DNA from: Fibrobacter sp.
Lineage (GTDB): Bacteria; Fibrobacterota; Fibrobacteria; Fibrobacterales; Fibrobacteraceae
Direction of reading: 5' to 3'
Assembly: GCA_017965445.1 (NCBI GenBank)
Contig: JAGCPZ010000068.1
Location: forward strand, 21,007 to 85,006
Length of the DNA stretch: 64,000 nt
The notes under the pieces were generated by a model that was not told the DNA's origin, searched no databases, and worked only from the letters and a program-made list of their open reading frames with translations. Both the position numbers and the translations under genes were made by a program. Each line of letters begins with the position of its first letter. The stretch's first letter is position 1. This document shows, one piece after another, positions 26,518 to 35,319 of this stretch.

Positions 26518-28887
26518 ATGAAGAAGCCTCTCAAAATTTTCCTTATCGTCCTAGGATCCTTGATCCTCCTCTATTTTATCATCCTTCTCGTAGCGCCCAA
26601 AATCGCTCGCAGCTACATCGAGGACCACTCCAAGGAAATGATTGGTCGAAGTATCACTATCAAGGACATCAGCCTGAACCCGTTCACCTATGTGCTTGAT
26701 ATCGACACGCTCGCCATCATGGAGGCAGACGACAAGACGCGGTTTGTCGGGTTCGACAAGTTCAGCATAAACATCAACCCCCTCAAGCTATTTACAAGGA
26801 CGCTGGACATTAGCGACATATACATGAAAGCGCTCTATGTCCGCGTAAACCAGCATGGGGAACGGTTCAACTTCACCGACATCCAGGAATACCTCGACAC
26901 GAAAGACAGCCTCTACTACGCCGAACATCCGGATGAGAAAAAGCCTAAAGACAACACGGCAAAGACCGCAGCCGAAATCGCAGCAGGATTTCCGGTCAAG
27001 ATATGTCTCCGCAACATCGTCTTCGAAAAAGGCAATATCATTTACCAGGACACAAAAGTCGGTTCCAAGTTCCATCTCAAAGATTTCTCGATTAACATTC
27101 CCGCCATCTATCTCGAAGACAACAAGACCGGCGTTGACGTTAGCCTCAAATTTGCTGATGGTGGCGACCTGAAAGTCAAGGTCAATGCCAACATGGCAAC
27201 ATACGATTACAGTATCTTCCTTGACTTGAACCGTTTTGCCCTCACCTGCATCAAGCCGTATCTTAACGATGCTCTCAGCTACAAGGACCTCGAAGGTTTC
27301 CTCTCAGCCGACATTTCCATCGCAGGGAACATCAATAGCATACTCGCCTCGAACATCAAGGGAGCCGTTTCCGTCGATAACCTCGCCCTCACCGAACTCA
27401 GCGGCAAACAAATCGGCGCACAAAACATCCAAATCGGCATCAACAAAGCAAACCTCGCCGATAATGAATACATCATTGATTCTGCAGTTGTAGATGGACT
27501 TCACTCTCACATCGACTTGTTCAAGGACGGTAAAACGAACTTTGACGTACTCCTCAAGACAAGCAACAAAGACGCAGAAAATTCCGCAGGAGACTCGACA
27601 TCAGTAAAGACGGAAGAAAAACCAGAAACGGTCACTCAAGACGCTCCGAAACCGAAGGCGGAACCTGTTCCTGAGCCAGCCCCAGTCGCCGAAGCCAAGG
27701 TTGATTCCTCAAGCGCCACAGAAGAGTCCGACAAGCCGGCACCATCCAAGCCCCTCAAGGCCAAAATCAATAAGCTCCTCGTCAAGAACTCCTACATCAC
27801 CGTCACCGACCATACGATTATCCGCCCGTTCAATTACAAGGTGAGCGACATTACCGTCAGCGGCCAAAACATCAACTACGACACACCCTGCAACGTGAAT
27901 GTCACGGCATCATTCCCAGAAGGCGGAAGCATGTCGCTCAAGTACCATGGCGCCCTGAGCAACCTCAAGACGATGGACATCTACATCAGCATCAAGAACC
28001 TCGCCCTCAAGCACTTCTCGAACTACTCGCTGCACTACACGGCCTACCCTCTCAAGGCTGGCACGCTAGCCTTCGCCAGCGACAGCAAGATTGTCAATAG
28101 GAACCTGGACAGTAAGAACACCATCGACATCTACAACATCACCGTCGGCGACAAGGATAGCAATATAGACCCGGAATATACAGTCCCGATGAAAATTGGC
28201 CTCTACATCCTCAAGGACAAAGACGACAAAATCCAGTTCGATATTCCGGTCAAGGGCAACCTGGACGACCCGGAATTCTCTTACGGCAAAATCATCTGGA
28301 AGACCGTCATGAACCTGCTCGTCAAAGTGGCACTTTCACCGTTCAAGCTGGTCGGCAACCTCGCCAGCGCAGGGGCTAGCGCACTGGGCTTCAGCCTTGG
28401 CGAAAACGACGAAGTGCTGATAGACTCGAATAGCGAAACATTCACGAGCGAACAGTATGCAAAAGCAATCAAGATGATCGAAACCATCCGAAAAGATCCG
28501 AAGTTGACCCTGACCTACACGCAATACTACAATCCGCGCAAGACCGCCAGGGAATACAAGATTCAACAGCTCAAGATTGACTACTATAAAGAAACGAACA
28601 ACAAGACACAACTGAACGAACTGGATTACAGGGCCATCGAAGAAATCAAGGAAAGCAGCAAGGGATTCCAGGCCTACACCAAGGAACACTCCGCCGAAAT
28701 CGACAAAAACTACATGATGAAAGTCCTTCCGCAGATGGCGGCAAAACGCAATGCGGACCTCCTGAAAGTGCTGCGCGAACAGCCCGGCATCACGAAAAAC
28801 AACGTGAAAGTCGTCACGGCCCCCCGAGACCAGCTCCGCAGCTACAAAGGCAAACCGATGTACAAGGTGACCATCGACGTGCAGTAG
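26518..28887 (+). CDS. DUF748 (AsmA-like) envelope protein
   Basis: 789 residues from the ATG at 26518, the methionine directly before a signal anchor (KIFLIVLGSLILLYFIILLVAPKI). The rest follows DUF748/AsmA-type proteins: ISLNPFTYVLDIDTLAI, repeated beta segments, PLKAGTLAFASDSKI and FDIPVKGNLDDPEFSYGKIIWKTVMNLLVKVALSPF, a highly typical stretch. A Pro/Ala/Glu-rich linker (PKPKAEPVPEPAPVAEAK) splits the two halves. Such proteins span the periplasm and are linked to lipid traffic between membranes. The in-frame upstream start would add 18 residues in front of the anchor. A terminator follows at 28924. Confidence 0.85.
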   Translation: MKKPLKIFLIVLGSLILLYFIILLVAPKIARSYIEDHSKEMIGRSITIKDISLNPFTYVLDIDTLAIMEADDKTRFVGFDKFSININPLKLFTRTLDISDIYMKALYVRVNQHGERFNFTDIQEYLDTKDSLYYAEHPDEKKPKDNTAKTAAEIAAGFPVKICLRNIVFEKGNIIYQDTKVGSKFHLKDFSINIPAIYLEDNKTGVDVSLKFADGGDLKVKVNANMATYDYSIFLDLNRFALTCIKPYLNDALSYKDLEGFLSADISIAGNINSILASNIKGAVSVDNLALTELSGKQIGAQNIQIGINKANLADNEYIIDSAVVDGLHSHIDLFKDGKTNFDVLLKTSNKDAENSAGDSTSVKTEEKPETVTQDAPKPKAEPVPEPAPVAEAKVDSSSATEESDKPAPSKPLKAKINKLLVKNSYITVTDHTIIRPFNYKVSDITVSGQNINYDTPCNVNVTASFPEGGSMSLKYHGALSNLKTMDIYISIKNLALKHFSNYSLHYTAYPLKAGTLAFASDSKIVNRNLDSKNTIDIYNITVGDKDSNIDPEYTVPMKIGLYILKDKDDKIQFDIPVKGNLDDPEFSYGKIIWKTVMNLLVKVALSPFKLVGNLASAGASALGFSLGENDEVLIDSNSETFTSEQYAKAIKMIETIRKDPKLTLTYTQYYNPRKTAREYKIQQLKIDYYKETNNKTQLNELDYRAIEEIKESSKGFQAYTKEHSAEIDKNYMMKVLPQMAAKRNADLLKVLREQPGITKNNVKVVTAPRDQLRSYKGKPMYKVTIDVQ

Positions 28888-28923
28888 CGCGGCTTCGCCG
28901 AGTAGAGAGTAACTAGTTACTAG

Positions 28924-28956
28924 AAAAGGACGCCGGAATAACCGACGTCCTCTTTT
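28924..28956 (+). terminator. Terminator after the DUF748 gene
   Basis: AAAAGGACGcCGG-aataa-CCGaCGTCCTcTTTT followed by AATTTT. Confidence 0.8.
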
Positions 28957-29004
28957 AATTTTGCCTACAAATAGCGAGCAACGACTCACTCGCATTAAAT
29001 TACT

Positions 29005-29928
29005 TTATTCGTGCACGATAGTACCCGCGAGGTTCTTGTCCGAGACCTTCACGCCATTCCAGAGAATCGCATCGCACACTTCGGAATTCTCAATAACGCA
29101 ACCATCTCCAACCGACACGTTAGGACCGACCGTCGAATTCTTGATAACCACATTCTTACCAATGTAGCAGGGCTCGATAATTTCGGAACCTTCGAAATGG
29201 GGTGAATTTGACTTTGCTTCACGGCCGAGAATATGGGCATTCGTTTCGAGCAAGGTTTCCGCGAGACCGCAATCCAGCCATTTCTGGACCGGAGCCGTGC
29301 GGAACTTGCAGCCACCTTGAATCATACGTTCAAGAGCATCCGTCAGCTGGAATTCACCCTTCGTGCGGATGTCGTTCTTCATGAGGTAGCTCAACGCTTC
29401 CTTGAGCGCCTTGACATCCTTGATGAAGTAGATGCCGACAATGGCCTCGTCAGACACGAACTCCTGCGGCTTTTCCACTAAACGTTCGATGCGACCGTCC
29501 TTATCCGTCACGGCAACGCCAAAACGCTTGGGATCATCAACCTTGAACGTATAGAGAATGTTTTCTTCGGCCTTGTTGAGAATCGAAAGATCGGCCTCGA
29601 AAAGCGTATCGCCCAAAATAATCAAAAGAGGTTCGTCATCATTTGCATACGGGAGCGCAAGGCTGATAGCCTCGCCAAGACCTTGAGGGTTGGATTGAAC
29701 AACTGTGCGAACAGCGCCCCACTCCGGTTTCTGCTTTAAATATTCGTCAATAACAGACGCCTTGTAGCCCGTAATAAAAATCGTTTCGGAAGGATTTAAA
29801 AAAAGAGCATCATCGACAATCCAATCTATGATTGTCTTACCAGCAACAGGAAGCAAGCACTTAGGAAGATTTTCCGTGTATGGACGTAGGCGAAGCCCAT
29901 TTCCAGCAACAGGAAGAACTATTTTCAT
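29005..29928 (-). CDS. Sugar-phosphate nucleotidyltransferase with left-handed beta-helix tail
   Basis: 307 residues. The N-terminal signature LPVAGNGLRLRPYTENLPKCLLPVAGK is the NTP-transferase GxGxRxRP...PK motif. Residues 60-230 carry the sugar-binding parts (LLIILGDTLFEAD, VEKPQEF). Residues about 250-300 have hexapeptide-like repeats (CYIGKNVVIKNSTVGPNVSVGDGCVIENSEV) of a left-handed beta helix. Probably a glucose-1-phosphate thymidylyltransferase or UDP-sugar pyrophosphorylase type; donor and sugar cannot be told from sequence. No neighbouring sugar genes. Confidence 0.85.
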   Translation of the reverse strand: MKIVLPVAGNGLRLRPYTENLPKCLLPVAGKTIIDWIVDDALFLNPSETIFITGYKASVIDEYLKQKPEWGAVRTVVQSNPQGLGEAISLALPYANDDEPLLIILGDTLFEADLSILNKAEENILYTFKVDDPKRFGVAVTDKDGRIERLVEKPQEFVSDEAIVGIYFIKDVKALKEALSYLMKNDIRTKGEFQLTDALERMIQGGCKFRTAPVQKWLDCGLAETLLETNAHILGREAKSNSPHFEGSEIIEPCYIGKNVVIKNSTVGPNVSVGDGCVIENSEVCDAILWNGVKVSDKNLAGTIVHE

Positions 29929-30073
29929 TTACAATCCCTTTTTGAGTCGTATAATCAAACACTCTAACTTAAGCTAAAATATAAAAAATTTGTATTCAAA
30001 AAAAAGCATCTTCATTGTTTTTCGTCATTTTTTCATTCTATGTAAATGATGGTCCATCAAGAAGTTTCCTAAA

Positions 30074-30103
30074 CAAAAAACTCCATCCTTTCAGATGGAG
30101 TTT
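30074..30103 (-). terminator. Terminator of the tRNA-Lys genes
   Basis: ACTCCATC/GATGGAGT stem with TTTTTTG after it on the minus strand, 3-30 bases past the tRNA 3' end. The 30-kb gap 29929-30073 is otherwise AT-rich with no gene. Confidence 0.85.
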
Positions 30104-30105
30104 CG

Positions 30106-30178
<73 letters not shown>

Positions 30179-30324
30179 AAAAATCTTTGGTCGCATTCCC
30201 GTCTTTCGATGGGAGCTATGTCTTTGCAAAAATCAAAAGTCGCAGTTTCAAAGTTCGTTAGACGCTTAGCTTTGTCTGACGCTTTTGTATTTTGCAGCAC
30301 CTCGCCTTGCGGTTTGATGCCTAG

Positions 30325-30397
<73 letters not shown>

Positions 30398-30550
30398 ATT
30401 GTCGCTTGGACGCGCACAATTATAGAAATAACAGGGTGAACTGGCAAGGGAAATGTGCGTTTTTTTTGAAAAATTTTATATTCAGTCGTAAAAGAATCCA
30501 AACGAGTGTCAAATACAGCGAGCGATCTAAGTTTTGCCAACTATAAACCT

Positions 30551-31453
30551 ATGAGTCTCAATTCCAACCGTCTAGACGCATTTCTTTCGCACTTGGGTGT
30601 GGAGCGGAACCTTTCGCCCGCCACTATCCAGAGCTATCAAGAAGACCTGCGGCACTTTGTCGCATGGCTAGATGATTGCGGCATAGACCTCAAGGACTTG
30701 AAGCCAGAAAAGCTCGACGAATTCTTGACACTCACCGCCGGGCAAGTGGAGTACTCCCCCACGTCCGTCGCGAGGCACTTTTCAAGTCTGCGCGGGTTCC
30801 TCAAATATATGCAGAACCAGGGCGAGTACGATTACAGCACGGAATCGATGCTCGCCACGCCAAAGCTTGGGCATTATCTGCCGCAGTACCTCACCCGTGA
30901 AGAAATCGACAGCGTTTTCGAAAGCGCCGCGAATGGCAAGAACCCGCTTCGCGATACGGCTTTGTTCGAACTCATGTACAGTGGCGGGCTGCGCATTTCG
31001 GAAGCGCTCGGGATTAAGCTTGCGCAAGTGGACCTCGACAACGAGTGGCTCACGCCGATTGGCAAGGGCAACAAGCAACGCCTTGTGCCGCTCGGCAGCA
31101 AGGCCAAGGATAATTTGAAGGCATGGATTCAAGAAGGCCGCCCGCTCACGCACCCCAAAACAGATAATGTTATTCTAAACGCTCACGGAAAGCCTATGAC
31201 CCGCATGGGGGCCTGGAAAATTGTGCAGCTGCATACGATGCACTTGAGCAAACAAGTTTCGCCGCATACGTTCCGCCACAGCTTTGCCACGCACTGCCTA
31301 GAAGCCGGTATGGACTTGCGCGTTTTGCAAGAACTGCTCGGCCACGCCGACATAAGCACCACGCAAATCTACACGCACATCGATAAGGAATTCATCAAGC
31401 AGGAACACCGTAGTCACCATCCGCGGGAAATCGCAAGACTAGATTCCAACTAG
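30551..31453 (+). CDS. xerD: Tyrosine recombinase, XerD-type
   Basis: 300 residues from the ATG at 30551, which aligns with the usual Xer start (LNSNRLDAFLSHLGVERNLS); a GTG at 30506 would add 15 residues. All catalytic residues of the family are present: R148 in SGGLRISEA, K172, H239 and R242 in SPHTFRHSFATH, H265 in LLGHADIST, Y274 in QIYTHI. The size and the SAM-like N-terminal domain fit the chromosomal dimer-resolution recombinases rather than a phage integrase, and no att site or phage gene is nearby. XerC versus XerD cannot be settled without a tree. Confidence 0.88.
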   Translation: MSLNSNRLDAFLSHLGVERNLSPATIQSYQEDLRHFVAWLDDCGIDLKDLKPEKLDEFLTLTAGQVEYSPTSVARHFSSLRGFLKYMQNQGEYDYSTESMLATPKLGHYLPQYLTREEIDSVFESAANGKNPLRDTALFELMYSGGLRISEALGIKLAQVDLDNEWLTPIGKGNKQRLVPLGSKAKDNLKAWIQEGRPLTHPKTDNVILNAHGKPMTRMGAWKIVQLHTMHLSKQVSPHTFRHSFATHCLEAGMDLRVLQELLGHADISTTQIYTHIDKEFIKQEHRSHHPREIARLDSN

Positions 31454-31529
31454 CAACAAAACACGAATAAACTAAAACAACGTGTTTTGAGTTAAAAATA
31501 TAGCAAAAACTTTGCCAACATTGGGCATA

Positions 31530-32606
31530 TTACACGCCAGCGTTTTCGAGGCGTTTCACGTGGCAGTAGGCCAATTCCTTAGTTCGTTCATCTCTGAGAT
31601 GTAGGCTGGAGCCTTCGCAGTAGCGCCAATATTTGCATTTTTTGCATTCACCAATTCTCGCCCAGCTGCGGTCACGCATCACCTGATAACGGTTCTGCCA
31701 GACATCCCACAAATCGTCCTTGTAAATATTCCCTTGGATGTAATCACCGCGCAAGCTGGGGCACGCCGAAATGCTCCCGTCACAAAGCACAGAAGATATA
31801 TTCACGCCTGCCCAACAGAAGAACGGCTGATCGCGAACCACTTTTTCGTAACTGCCCAGGAACCCTTCACAATCGTAATTCACATTGATGATGTTTTGCT
31901 TTTTGGCTTCACGGATAAACTCAAAAACCTGACGAAATTCTTCATTCGACAACAAGAACAGCGGATTGTCTTTTGCGCGCCCCTTCGGGAACACGTTTGA
32001 AACTCTCCACCGCTTGACGCCCAGATTCAAAAGCAAATTAAAGATTTGCGGCAATTCCTTGAGGTTCTTGCGATTCACACAAGTCATCACGTCAAACAAT
32101 ATGCCATCGGTATGCGCCGCCATGTTAATCGCTCGTATAGCACGTTCATAGCTATGCGGATTTCCACGGAAATGATTGTGATTATCTTCAAGTCCGTCAA
32201 GGCTTATCGTGAGCGATTTGAGTCCGGCATTCAAAAGTTTCGTATAACGTTCAGGCGTCAACGCCAAAGCATTTGTCACCATGCCCCACGGGTAACCACG
32301 AGCCTTGATTTCTTTAGCGCATTCTTCAAGGTCCGGCCGCATCAAAGGCTCGCCGCCCGTAATCACCACAGCAAAATCCTTAGGGTCAATATGTGGGGCC
32401 AAGTTATCCAAAACCCGCATAAAGTCTTCACGCGGCATGTCCGGAATCGCATCGACCAAGCAGTCGCTACCGCAATGCAAGCAGTGCAAATTGCAGCGCA
32501 ACGTACATTCCCAGAAAAGGTACGTTAACTTGTGCGTTTTGATTTCGCTATGACGATAAAGGCGATACGCCTCAAGGGCAAGTTTCTTTTTTAAACCAAG
32601 CTGCAT
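31530..32606 (-). CDS. Radical SAM/SPASM enzyme of the rSAM/lipoprotein type (TIGR04133-like)
   Basis: 358 residues. The 4Fe-4S triad is C38, C42, C45 in CNLHCLHC, with extra cysteines at 34 and 49 (WECTLRC ... GSDC). GGEPLMRPDLEE is the SAM-binding GGE motif and LTISLDGLEDNHNHFRG is the next conserved strand. The C-terminal SPASM part has CDGSISACPSLRGDYIQGN and ECKKCKYWRYCEG, binding auxiliary clusters. The start block and SPASM resemble the radical SAM proteins filed as TIGR04133, which in Bacteroidota accompany a putative lipoprotein; here a fitting lipoprotein is encoded directly upstream. Likely role: post-translational change of that lipoprotein; this is inferred. Confidence 0.85.
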   Translation of the reverse strand: MQLGLKKKLALEAYRLYRHSEIKTHKLTYLFWECTLRCNLHCLHCGSDCLVDAIPDMPREDFMRVLDNLAPHIDPKDFAVVITGGEPLMRPDLEECAKEIKARGYPWGMVTNALALTPERYTKLLNAGLKSLTISLDGLEDNHNHFRGNPHSYERAIRAINMAAHTDGILFDVMTCVNRKNLKELPQIFNLLLNLGVKRWRVSNVFPKGRAKDNPLFLLSNEEFRQVFEFIREAKKQNIINVNYDCEGFLGSYEKVVRDQPFFCWAGVNISSVLCDGSISACPSLRGDYIQGNIYKDDLWDVWQNRYQVMRDRSWARIGECKKCKYWRYCEGSSLHLRDERTKELAYCHVKRLENAGV

Positions 32607-32794
32607 TTTTAGACGAGAGACGAAAGACGAGAGATTATTGTGATTAGTGATTAGATTTCAGTGGTTAGTGGTTGGTGGTTAGGATTTATGAATTAAGAAT
32701 TAAAAATTAAGAATAAAAATTTCTTTTTTTATTTTTCATCTTTAATTTTTCATTTTATTATCCTGTTTACTAACCACTGTTTACTGCTTACTAC
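32607..32794. repeat. Repeat-filled gap between the lipoprotein and radical SAM genes
   Basis: It holds GACGAGAGACGAAAGACGAG, TTAGTGGTTGGTGGTTAG and a CAGTGGTTAG / CTAACCACTG inverted pair. Between them is an AT-rich stretch of AATTAAGAATTAAAAATTAA against TTTAATTTTTCATTTT. It may let the two genes be separate transcripts. The TTAGTGGTT parts match 43233-43265. Confidence 0.6.
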
Positions 32795-33787
32795 CTACTT
32801 TTCTTCGTCGCAGGTGCCGTTGAACATGCAGGGCGGGCCATAAACGGCAATCGGCTCATCAAAATTTAAAATTTCGTACTTGTCCAAAAATTCTTTTTCG
32901 CTTAAATCTCTATAAAATTCATTACTATAAGTTCTATTTCCTTTTTCATCTGTATCTATTGAAAAAGACTGGCCATCGTCACATTCAACATAATCACCAC
33001 GCTTGTAGCAAGGAATTTTCTCTTCAGGCTTTGAAACAAACGTAAGCATGTCATAACGGGCCTTGAATTCCGCTTCGTTATAGACCTTGCCATCGGAACA
33101 TTTATATATCTTATCCTTGATGATGACAACACCGTATTTCGCACAGATTTGGTCACCGGAACAGCTCGGAAACTGCGATTTTTCCGTTACGGATTCGACA
33201 CAAGTCACCCCGCCATTACAACTCAATGTCGAATCGTTTTCTGCTTTTACACAAACGTTTGACACGACGCCGTACAACGGAACAGCTTCAAAGCCCTGAC
33301 TAGAGCTCGACATTACCGGAACGCCGTACTTGGGAGCAATCATGCCCTTGCTGCTGGAACTCATTGGGACGCCGTACTTGGGCGCAATAATCATGCCCGC
33401 ACTACTACTAAGTTCGGCACCGCAAACATCTGGCGGACAACCGTAAAGGTCTGCATTCTGGTCCAAGCTACTGGAACTAACCTTCTCTTTGACAGAACTT
33501 GAAGACGCGACTACCGCGGAACTGGACTTTGCTGTTACAGAGCTGGAACTTGGATTCGGAGCGACCGCACTCGAAGCAGGCTTCTGCTCCGAAGAACTAG
33601 GAGTCGCATTTTCAACAGCGGAACTGGAGACAGGCGTGTTCGTTGCAGAACTCGAAGTGGGTTCTATATTAGTTCCCGAACTTGAATTTGGCGTAACTTG
33701 CGGAGCGGTCGGCGTGGAACTATTGTCGCATGAGTTCCAAAAAAATGCAGTCATCGCCAGCAAAATTTTTTTCCAATGCTTATACAT
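32795..33787 (-). CDS. Cys-rich lipoprotein with repeated Tyr-Gly-Val-Pro motifs, likely partner of the radical SAM enzyme
   Basis: 330 residues. The start is well set: GGAGG sits 7 nt before the ATG. The signal ends in FFWNSC (C20), a lipobox-like site. Residues 22-108 are Ser/Thr/Pro-rich linker with SSSS runs. Residues 110-220 carry six short motifs: LYGCP (114-118), KYGVP (137-141), KYGVP (153-157), LYGVV (171-175), KYGVV (217-221); the sixth is VYGPP (315-319). Two of them are in a tandem duplication (IAPKYGVPMSSSSKGM / IAPKYGVPVMSSSSQG). Twelve more cysteines follow C20. The folded end (about 225-330) has no motif I know. Predicted outer-membrane-anchored. Confidence 0.75.
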   Translation of the reverse strand: MYKHWKKILLAMTAFFWNSCDNSSTPTAPQVTPNSSSGTNIEPTSSSATNTPVSSSAVENATPSSSEQKPASSAVAPNPSSSSVTAKSSSAVVASSSSVKEKVSSSSLDQNADLYGCPPDVCGAELSSSAGMIIAPKYGVPMSSSSKGMIAPKYGVPVMSSSSQGFEAVPLYGVVSNVCVKAENDSTLSCNGGVTCVESVTEKSQFPSCSGDQICAKYGVVIIKDKIYKCSDGKVYNEAEFKARYDMLTFVSKPEEKIPCYKRGDYVECDDGQSFSIDTDEKGNRTYSNEFYRDLSEKEFLDKYEILNFDEPIAVYGPPCMFNGTCDEEK

Positions 33788-34017
33788 TAAACCACCTCCT
33801 TATGAGAGATATTTTCTCCTTTAATATAAATAAGCAAAAGCAATTTTACAATTGTGAAAAAACGTCCAATTGTAAAAAGAACTCGTTTTAAAGGGGAAAA
33901 AGCAAATTTTTCGCTCAATTGTATAATATAGACATATCACTATTGAAGTTATAGTCAATAATAAACAGTCTTTTTTTTGAAATCATTAGCAATATGAATA
34001 TATTTTTATAGTGGTTT

Positions 34018-35283
34018 ATGTCTTCTAGAATTTCAAAAATTGTCACTCTTGCGCTTTTATACGCATTTACGGGTGTATTTGCCGGCCCAGGCCTTGCTGA
34101 CGGGGCGGCTAAATTTGTCGGTAGCACAACTGTCAATGGGCCAGTACCTTCTGACTTCGGGACTTACTGGAACCAGATTACCCCAGAAAGGCAATGCACA
34201 TGGCGAACCGTCGAACAAACTCGCGGCAGCTTTGATTTTTCCGAATGCGACATCCCCTACAACTGGGCAAAAGAGAATAAAGCCACATTCAAATTTCATG
34301 CCCTATTGTGGGCTTCTGGGAACCCCTCCTGGCTTAGAGACCTTAGTGCAGACGAAACAAAAGAAGCCATTACCGCCTGGTTCGATGCCGTTGCGGAGCG
34401 TTATCCGGACCTGGAATACATAAACGTGGTCAGTGAAGCCAGGCGAATCCATTCACAAATAGGCAGCAACAACAAAATTATCGAAGCCCTTGGCGGCGAC
34501 AACGAAGACTATAAATTCATAACCACCGCGTTCAAGATGGCCCGCGAACGCTGGCCCCAAGCAATTCTCATTTACAACGACTACAATACAATCCAGTGGG
34601 AAAGGAATGATGGCATTGAGCTCGTCAATACAATCAAGAACAACGGGGCCCCAGTTGACGCCTACGGACTTGAAGGCAACGATTTGATTGTAATGGGAAC
34701 TGGCCCCATGAAATGCTACAGTCCAGACTTGCTCAAGAGCGCTCTTCAGGAGATTTACGAGAAAACAAAAACACATCTACTCATTTCTGAATATAACATC
34801 AGCACCGAAGACGATAGCACACAAAAAAACTGCTTTTCGGAACATATTCCCGTTTTTATGGAAGCCGAATATGTAATGGGTGTCACCCTGTGGGGGTATC
34901 TCTACAACTTGTCCTTATTGCAATGCATCACAAACCCAGGGATTAGCTGTTGCGGCATCATCAGGGACGGCAAAGACCGCCCGGCAATGACATGGCTCAA
35001 GGAGTATTTCAATTTTCAGGAAGATAGTACAGCGAAAGATTCGACCATCGCGGATTCCACGATTTCAATCGGTGGCGGCCTCCACCTGCAAGCGAATACC
35101 CTCCAGGCATACGACGTATTTGACCTGAACGGCGTCCGCCTCGGCCGCCTGCGCGCCTACACTATCGACGAGGCCGTTTCGATACTCAAGAATACTAGCG
35201 ACATCAAGGTCCAGGGCATCTACATGCTCCGCTCCGTCAATAACGGCACCGTAAAGCAAGTGCGGATTGCACAGGCTAAATAA
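34018..35283 (+). CDS. Glycoside hydrolase family 10 (xylanase-like) with C-terminal sorting domain
   Basis: 421 residues with signal peptide (VTLALLYAFTGVFA). The GH10 barrel is recognisable: KFHALLW (H94), YINVVSEA with acid/base E140, NDYN (187-190), HLLISEYNI with nucleophile E258, and TLWGYLY. Both catalytic Glu are kept. Some surrounding subsite residues differ from typical xylanases: Ser for the Asn before E140, Ala for the second His of the HxLxWH block, and Gly-Asn in place of the Gln-x-His block. Residues about 350-421 (LHLQANTLQAYDVFDLNGVR ... GIYMLRS) are a beta-sandwich like Fibrobacter C-terminal domains. Xylan is the likely substrate; specificity may be shifted. Confidence 0.8.
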   Translation: MSSRISKIVTLALLYAFTGVFAGPGLADGAAKFVGSTTVNGPVPSDFGTYWNQITPERQCTWRTVEQTRGSFDFSECDIPYNWAKENKATFKFHALLWASGNPSWLRDLSADETKEAITAWFDAVAERYPDLEYINVVSEARRIHSQIGSNNKIIEALGGDNEDYKFITTAFKMARERWPQAILIYNDYNTIQWERNDGIELVNTIKNNGAPVDAYGLEGNDLIVMGTGPMKCYSPDLLKSALQEIYEKTKTHLLISEYNISTEDDSTQKNCFSEHIPVFMEAEYVMGVTLWGYLYNLSLLQCITNPGISCCGIIRDGKDRPAMTWLKEYFNFQEDSTAKDSTIADSTISIGGGLHLQANTLQAYDVFDLNGVRLGRLRAYTIDEAVSILKNTSDIKVQGIYMLRSVNNGTVKQVRIAQAK

Positions 35284-35294
35284 ATAGGGAGATT

Positions 35295-35314
35295 GGGCCC
35301 GCACACTCGGGCCG
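35295..35314. terminator. GC-rich hairpin between convergent GH10 and GH8 genes
   Basis: GGCCCG-cacact-CGGGCC stem without a T-run; possibly a transcript stabiliser rather than a classical terminator. Confidence 0.4.
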
Positions 35315-35319
35315 CGGCG

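Noticed and set aside
30506..31453. Integrase of a prophage or genomic island at the tRNA-Lys genes
   Set aside because: It is next to tRNA genes, but the size and motifs match chromosomal Xer, and no att duplication, phage or conjugation gene follows.
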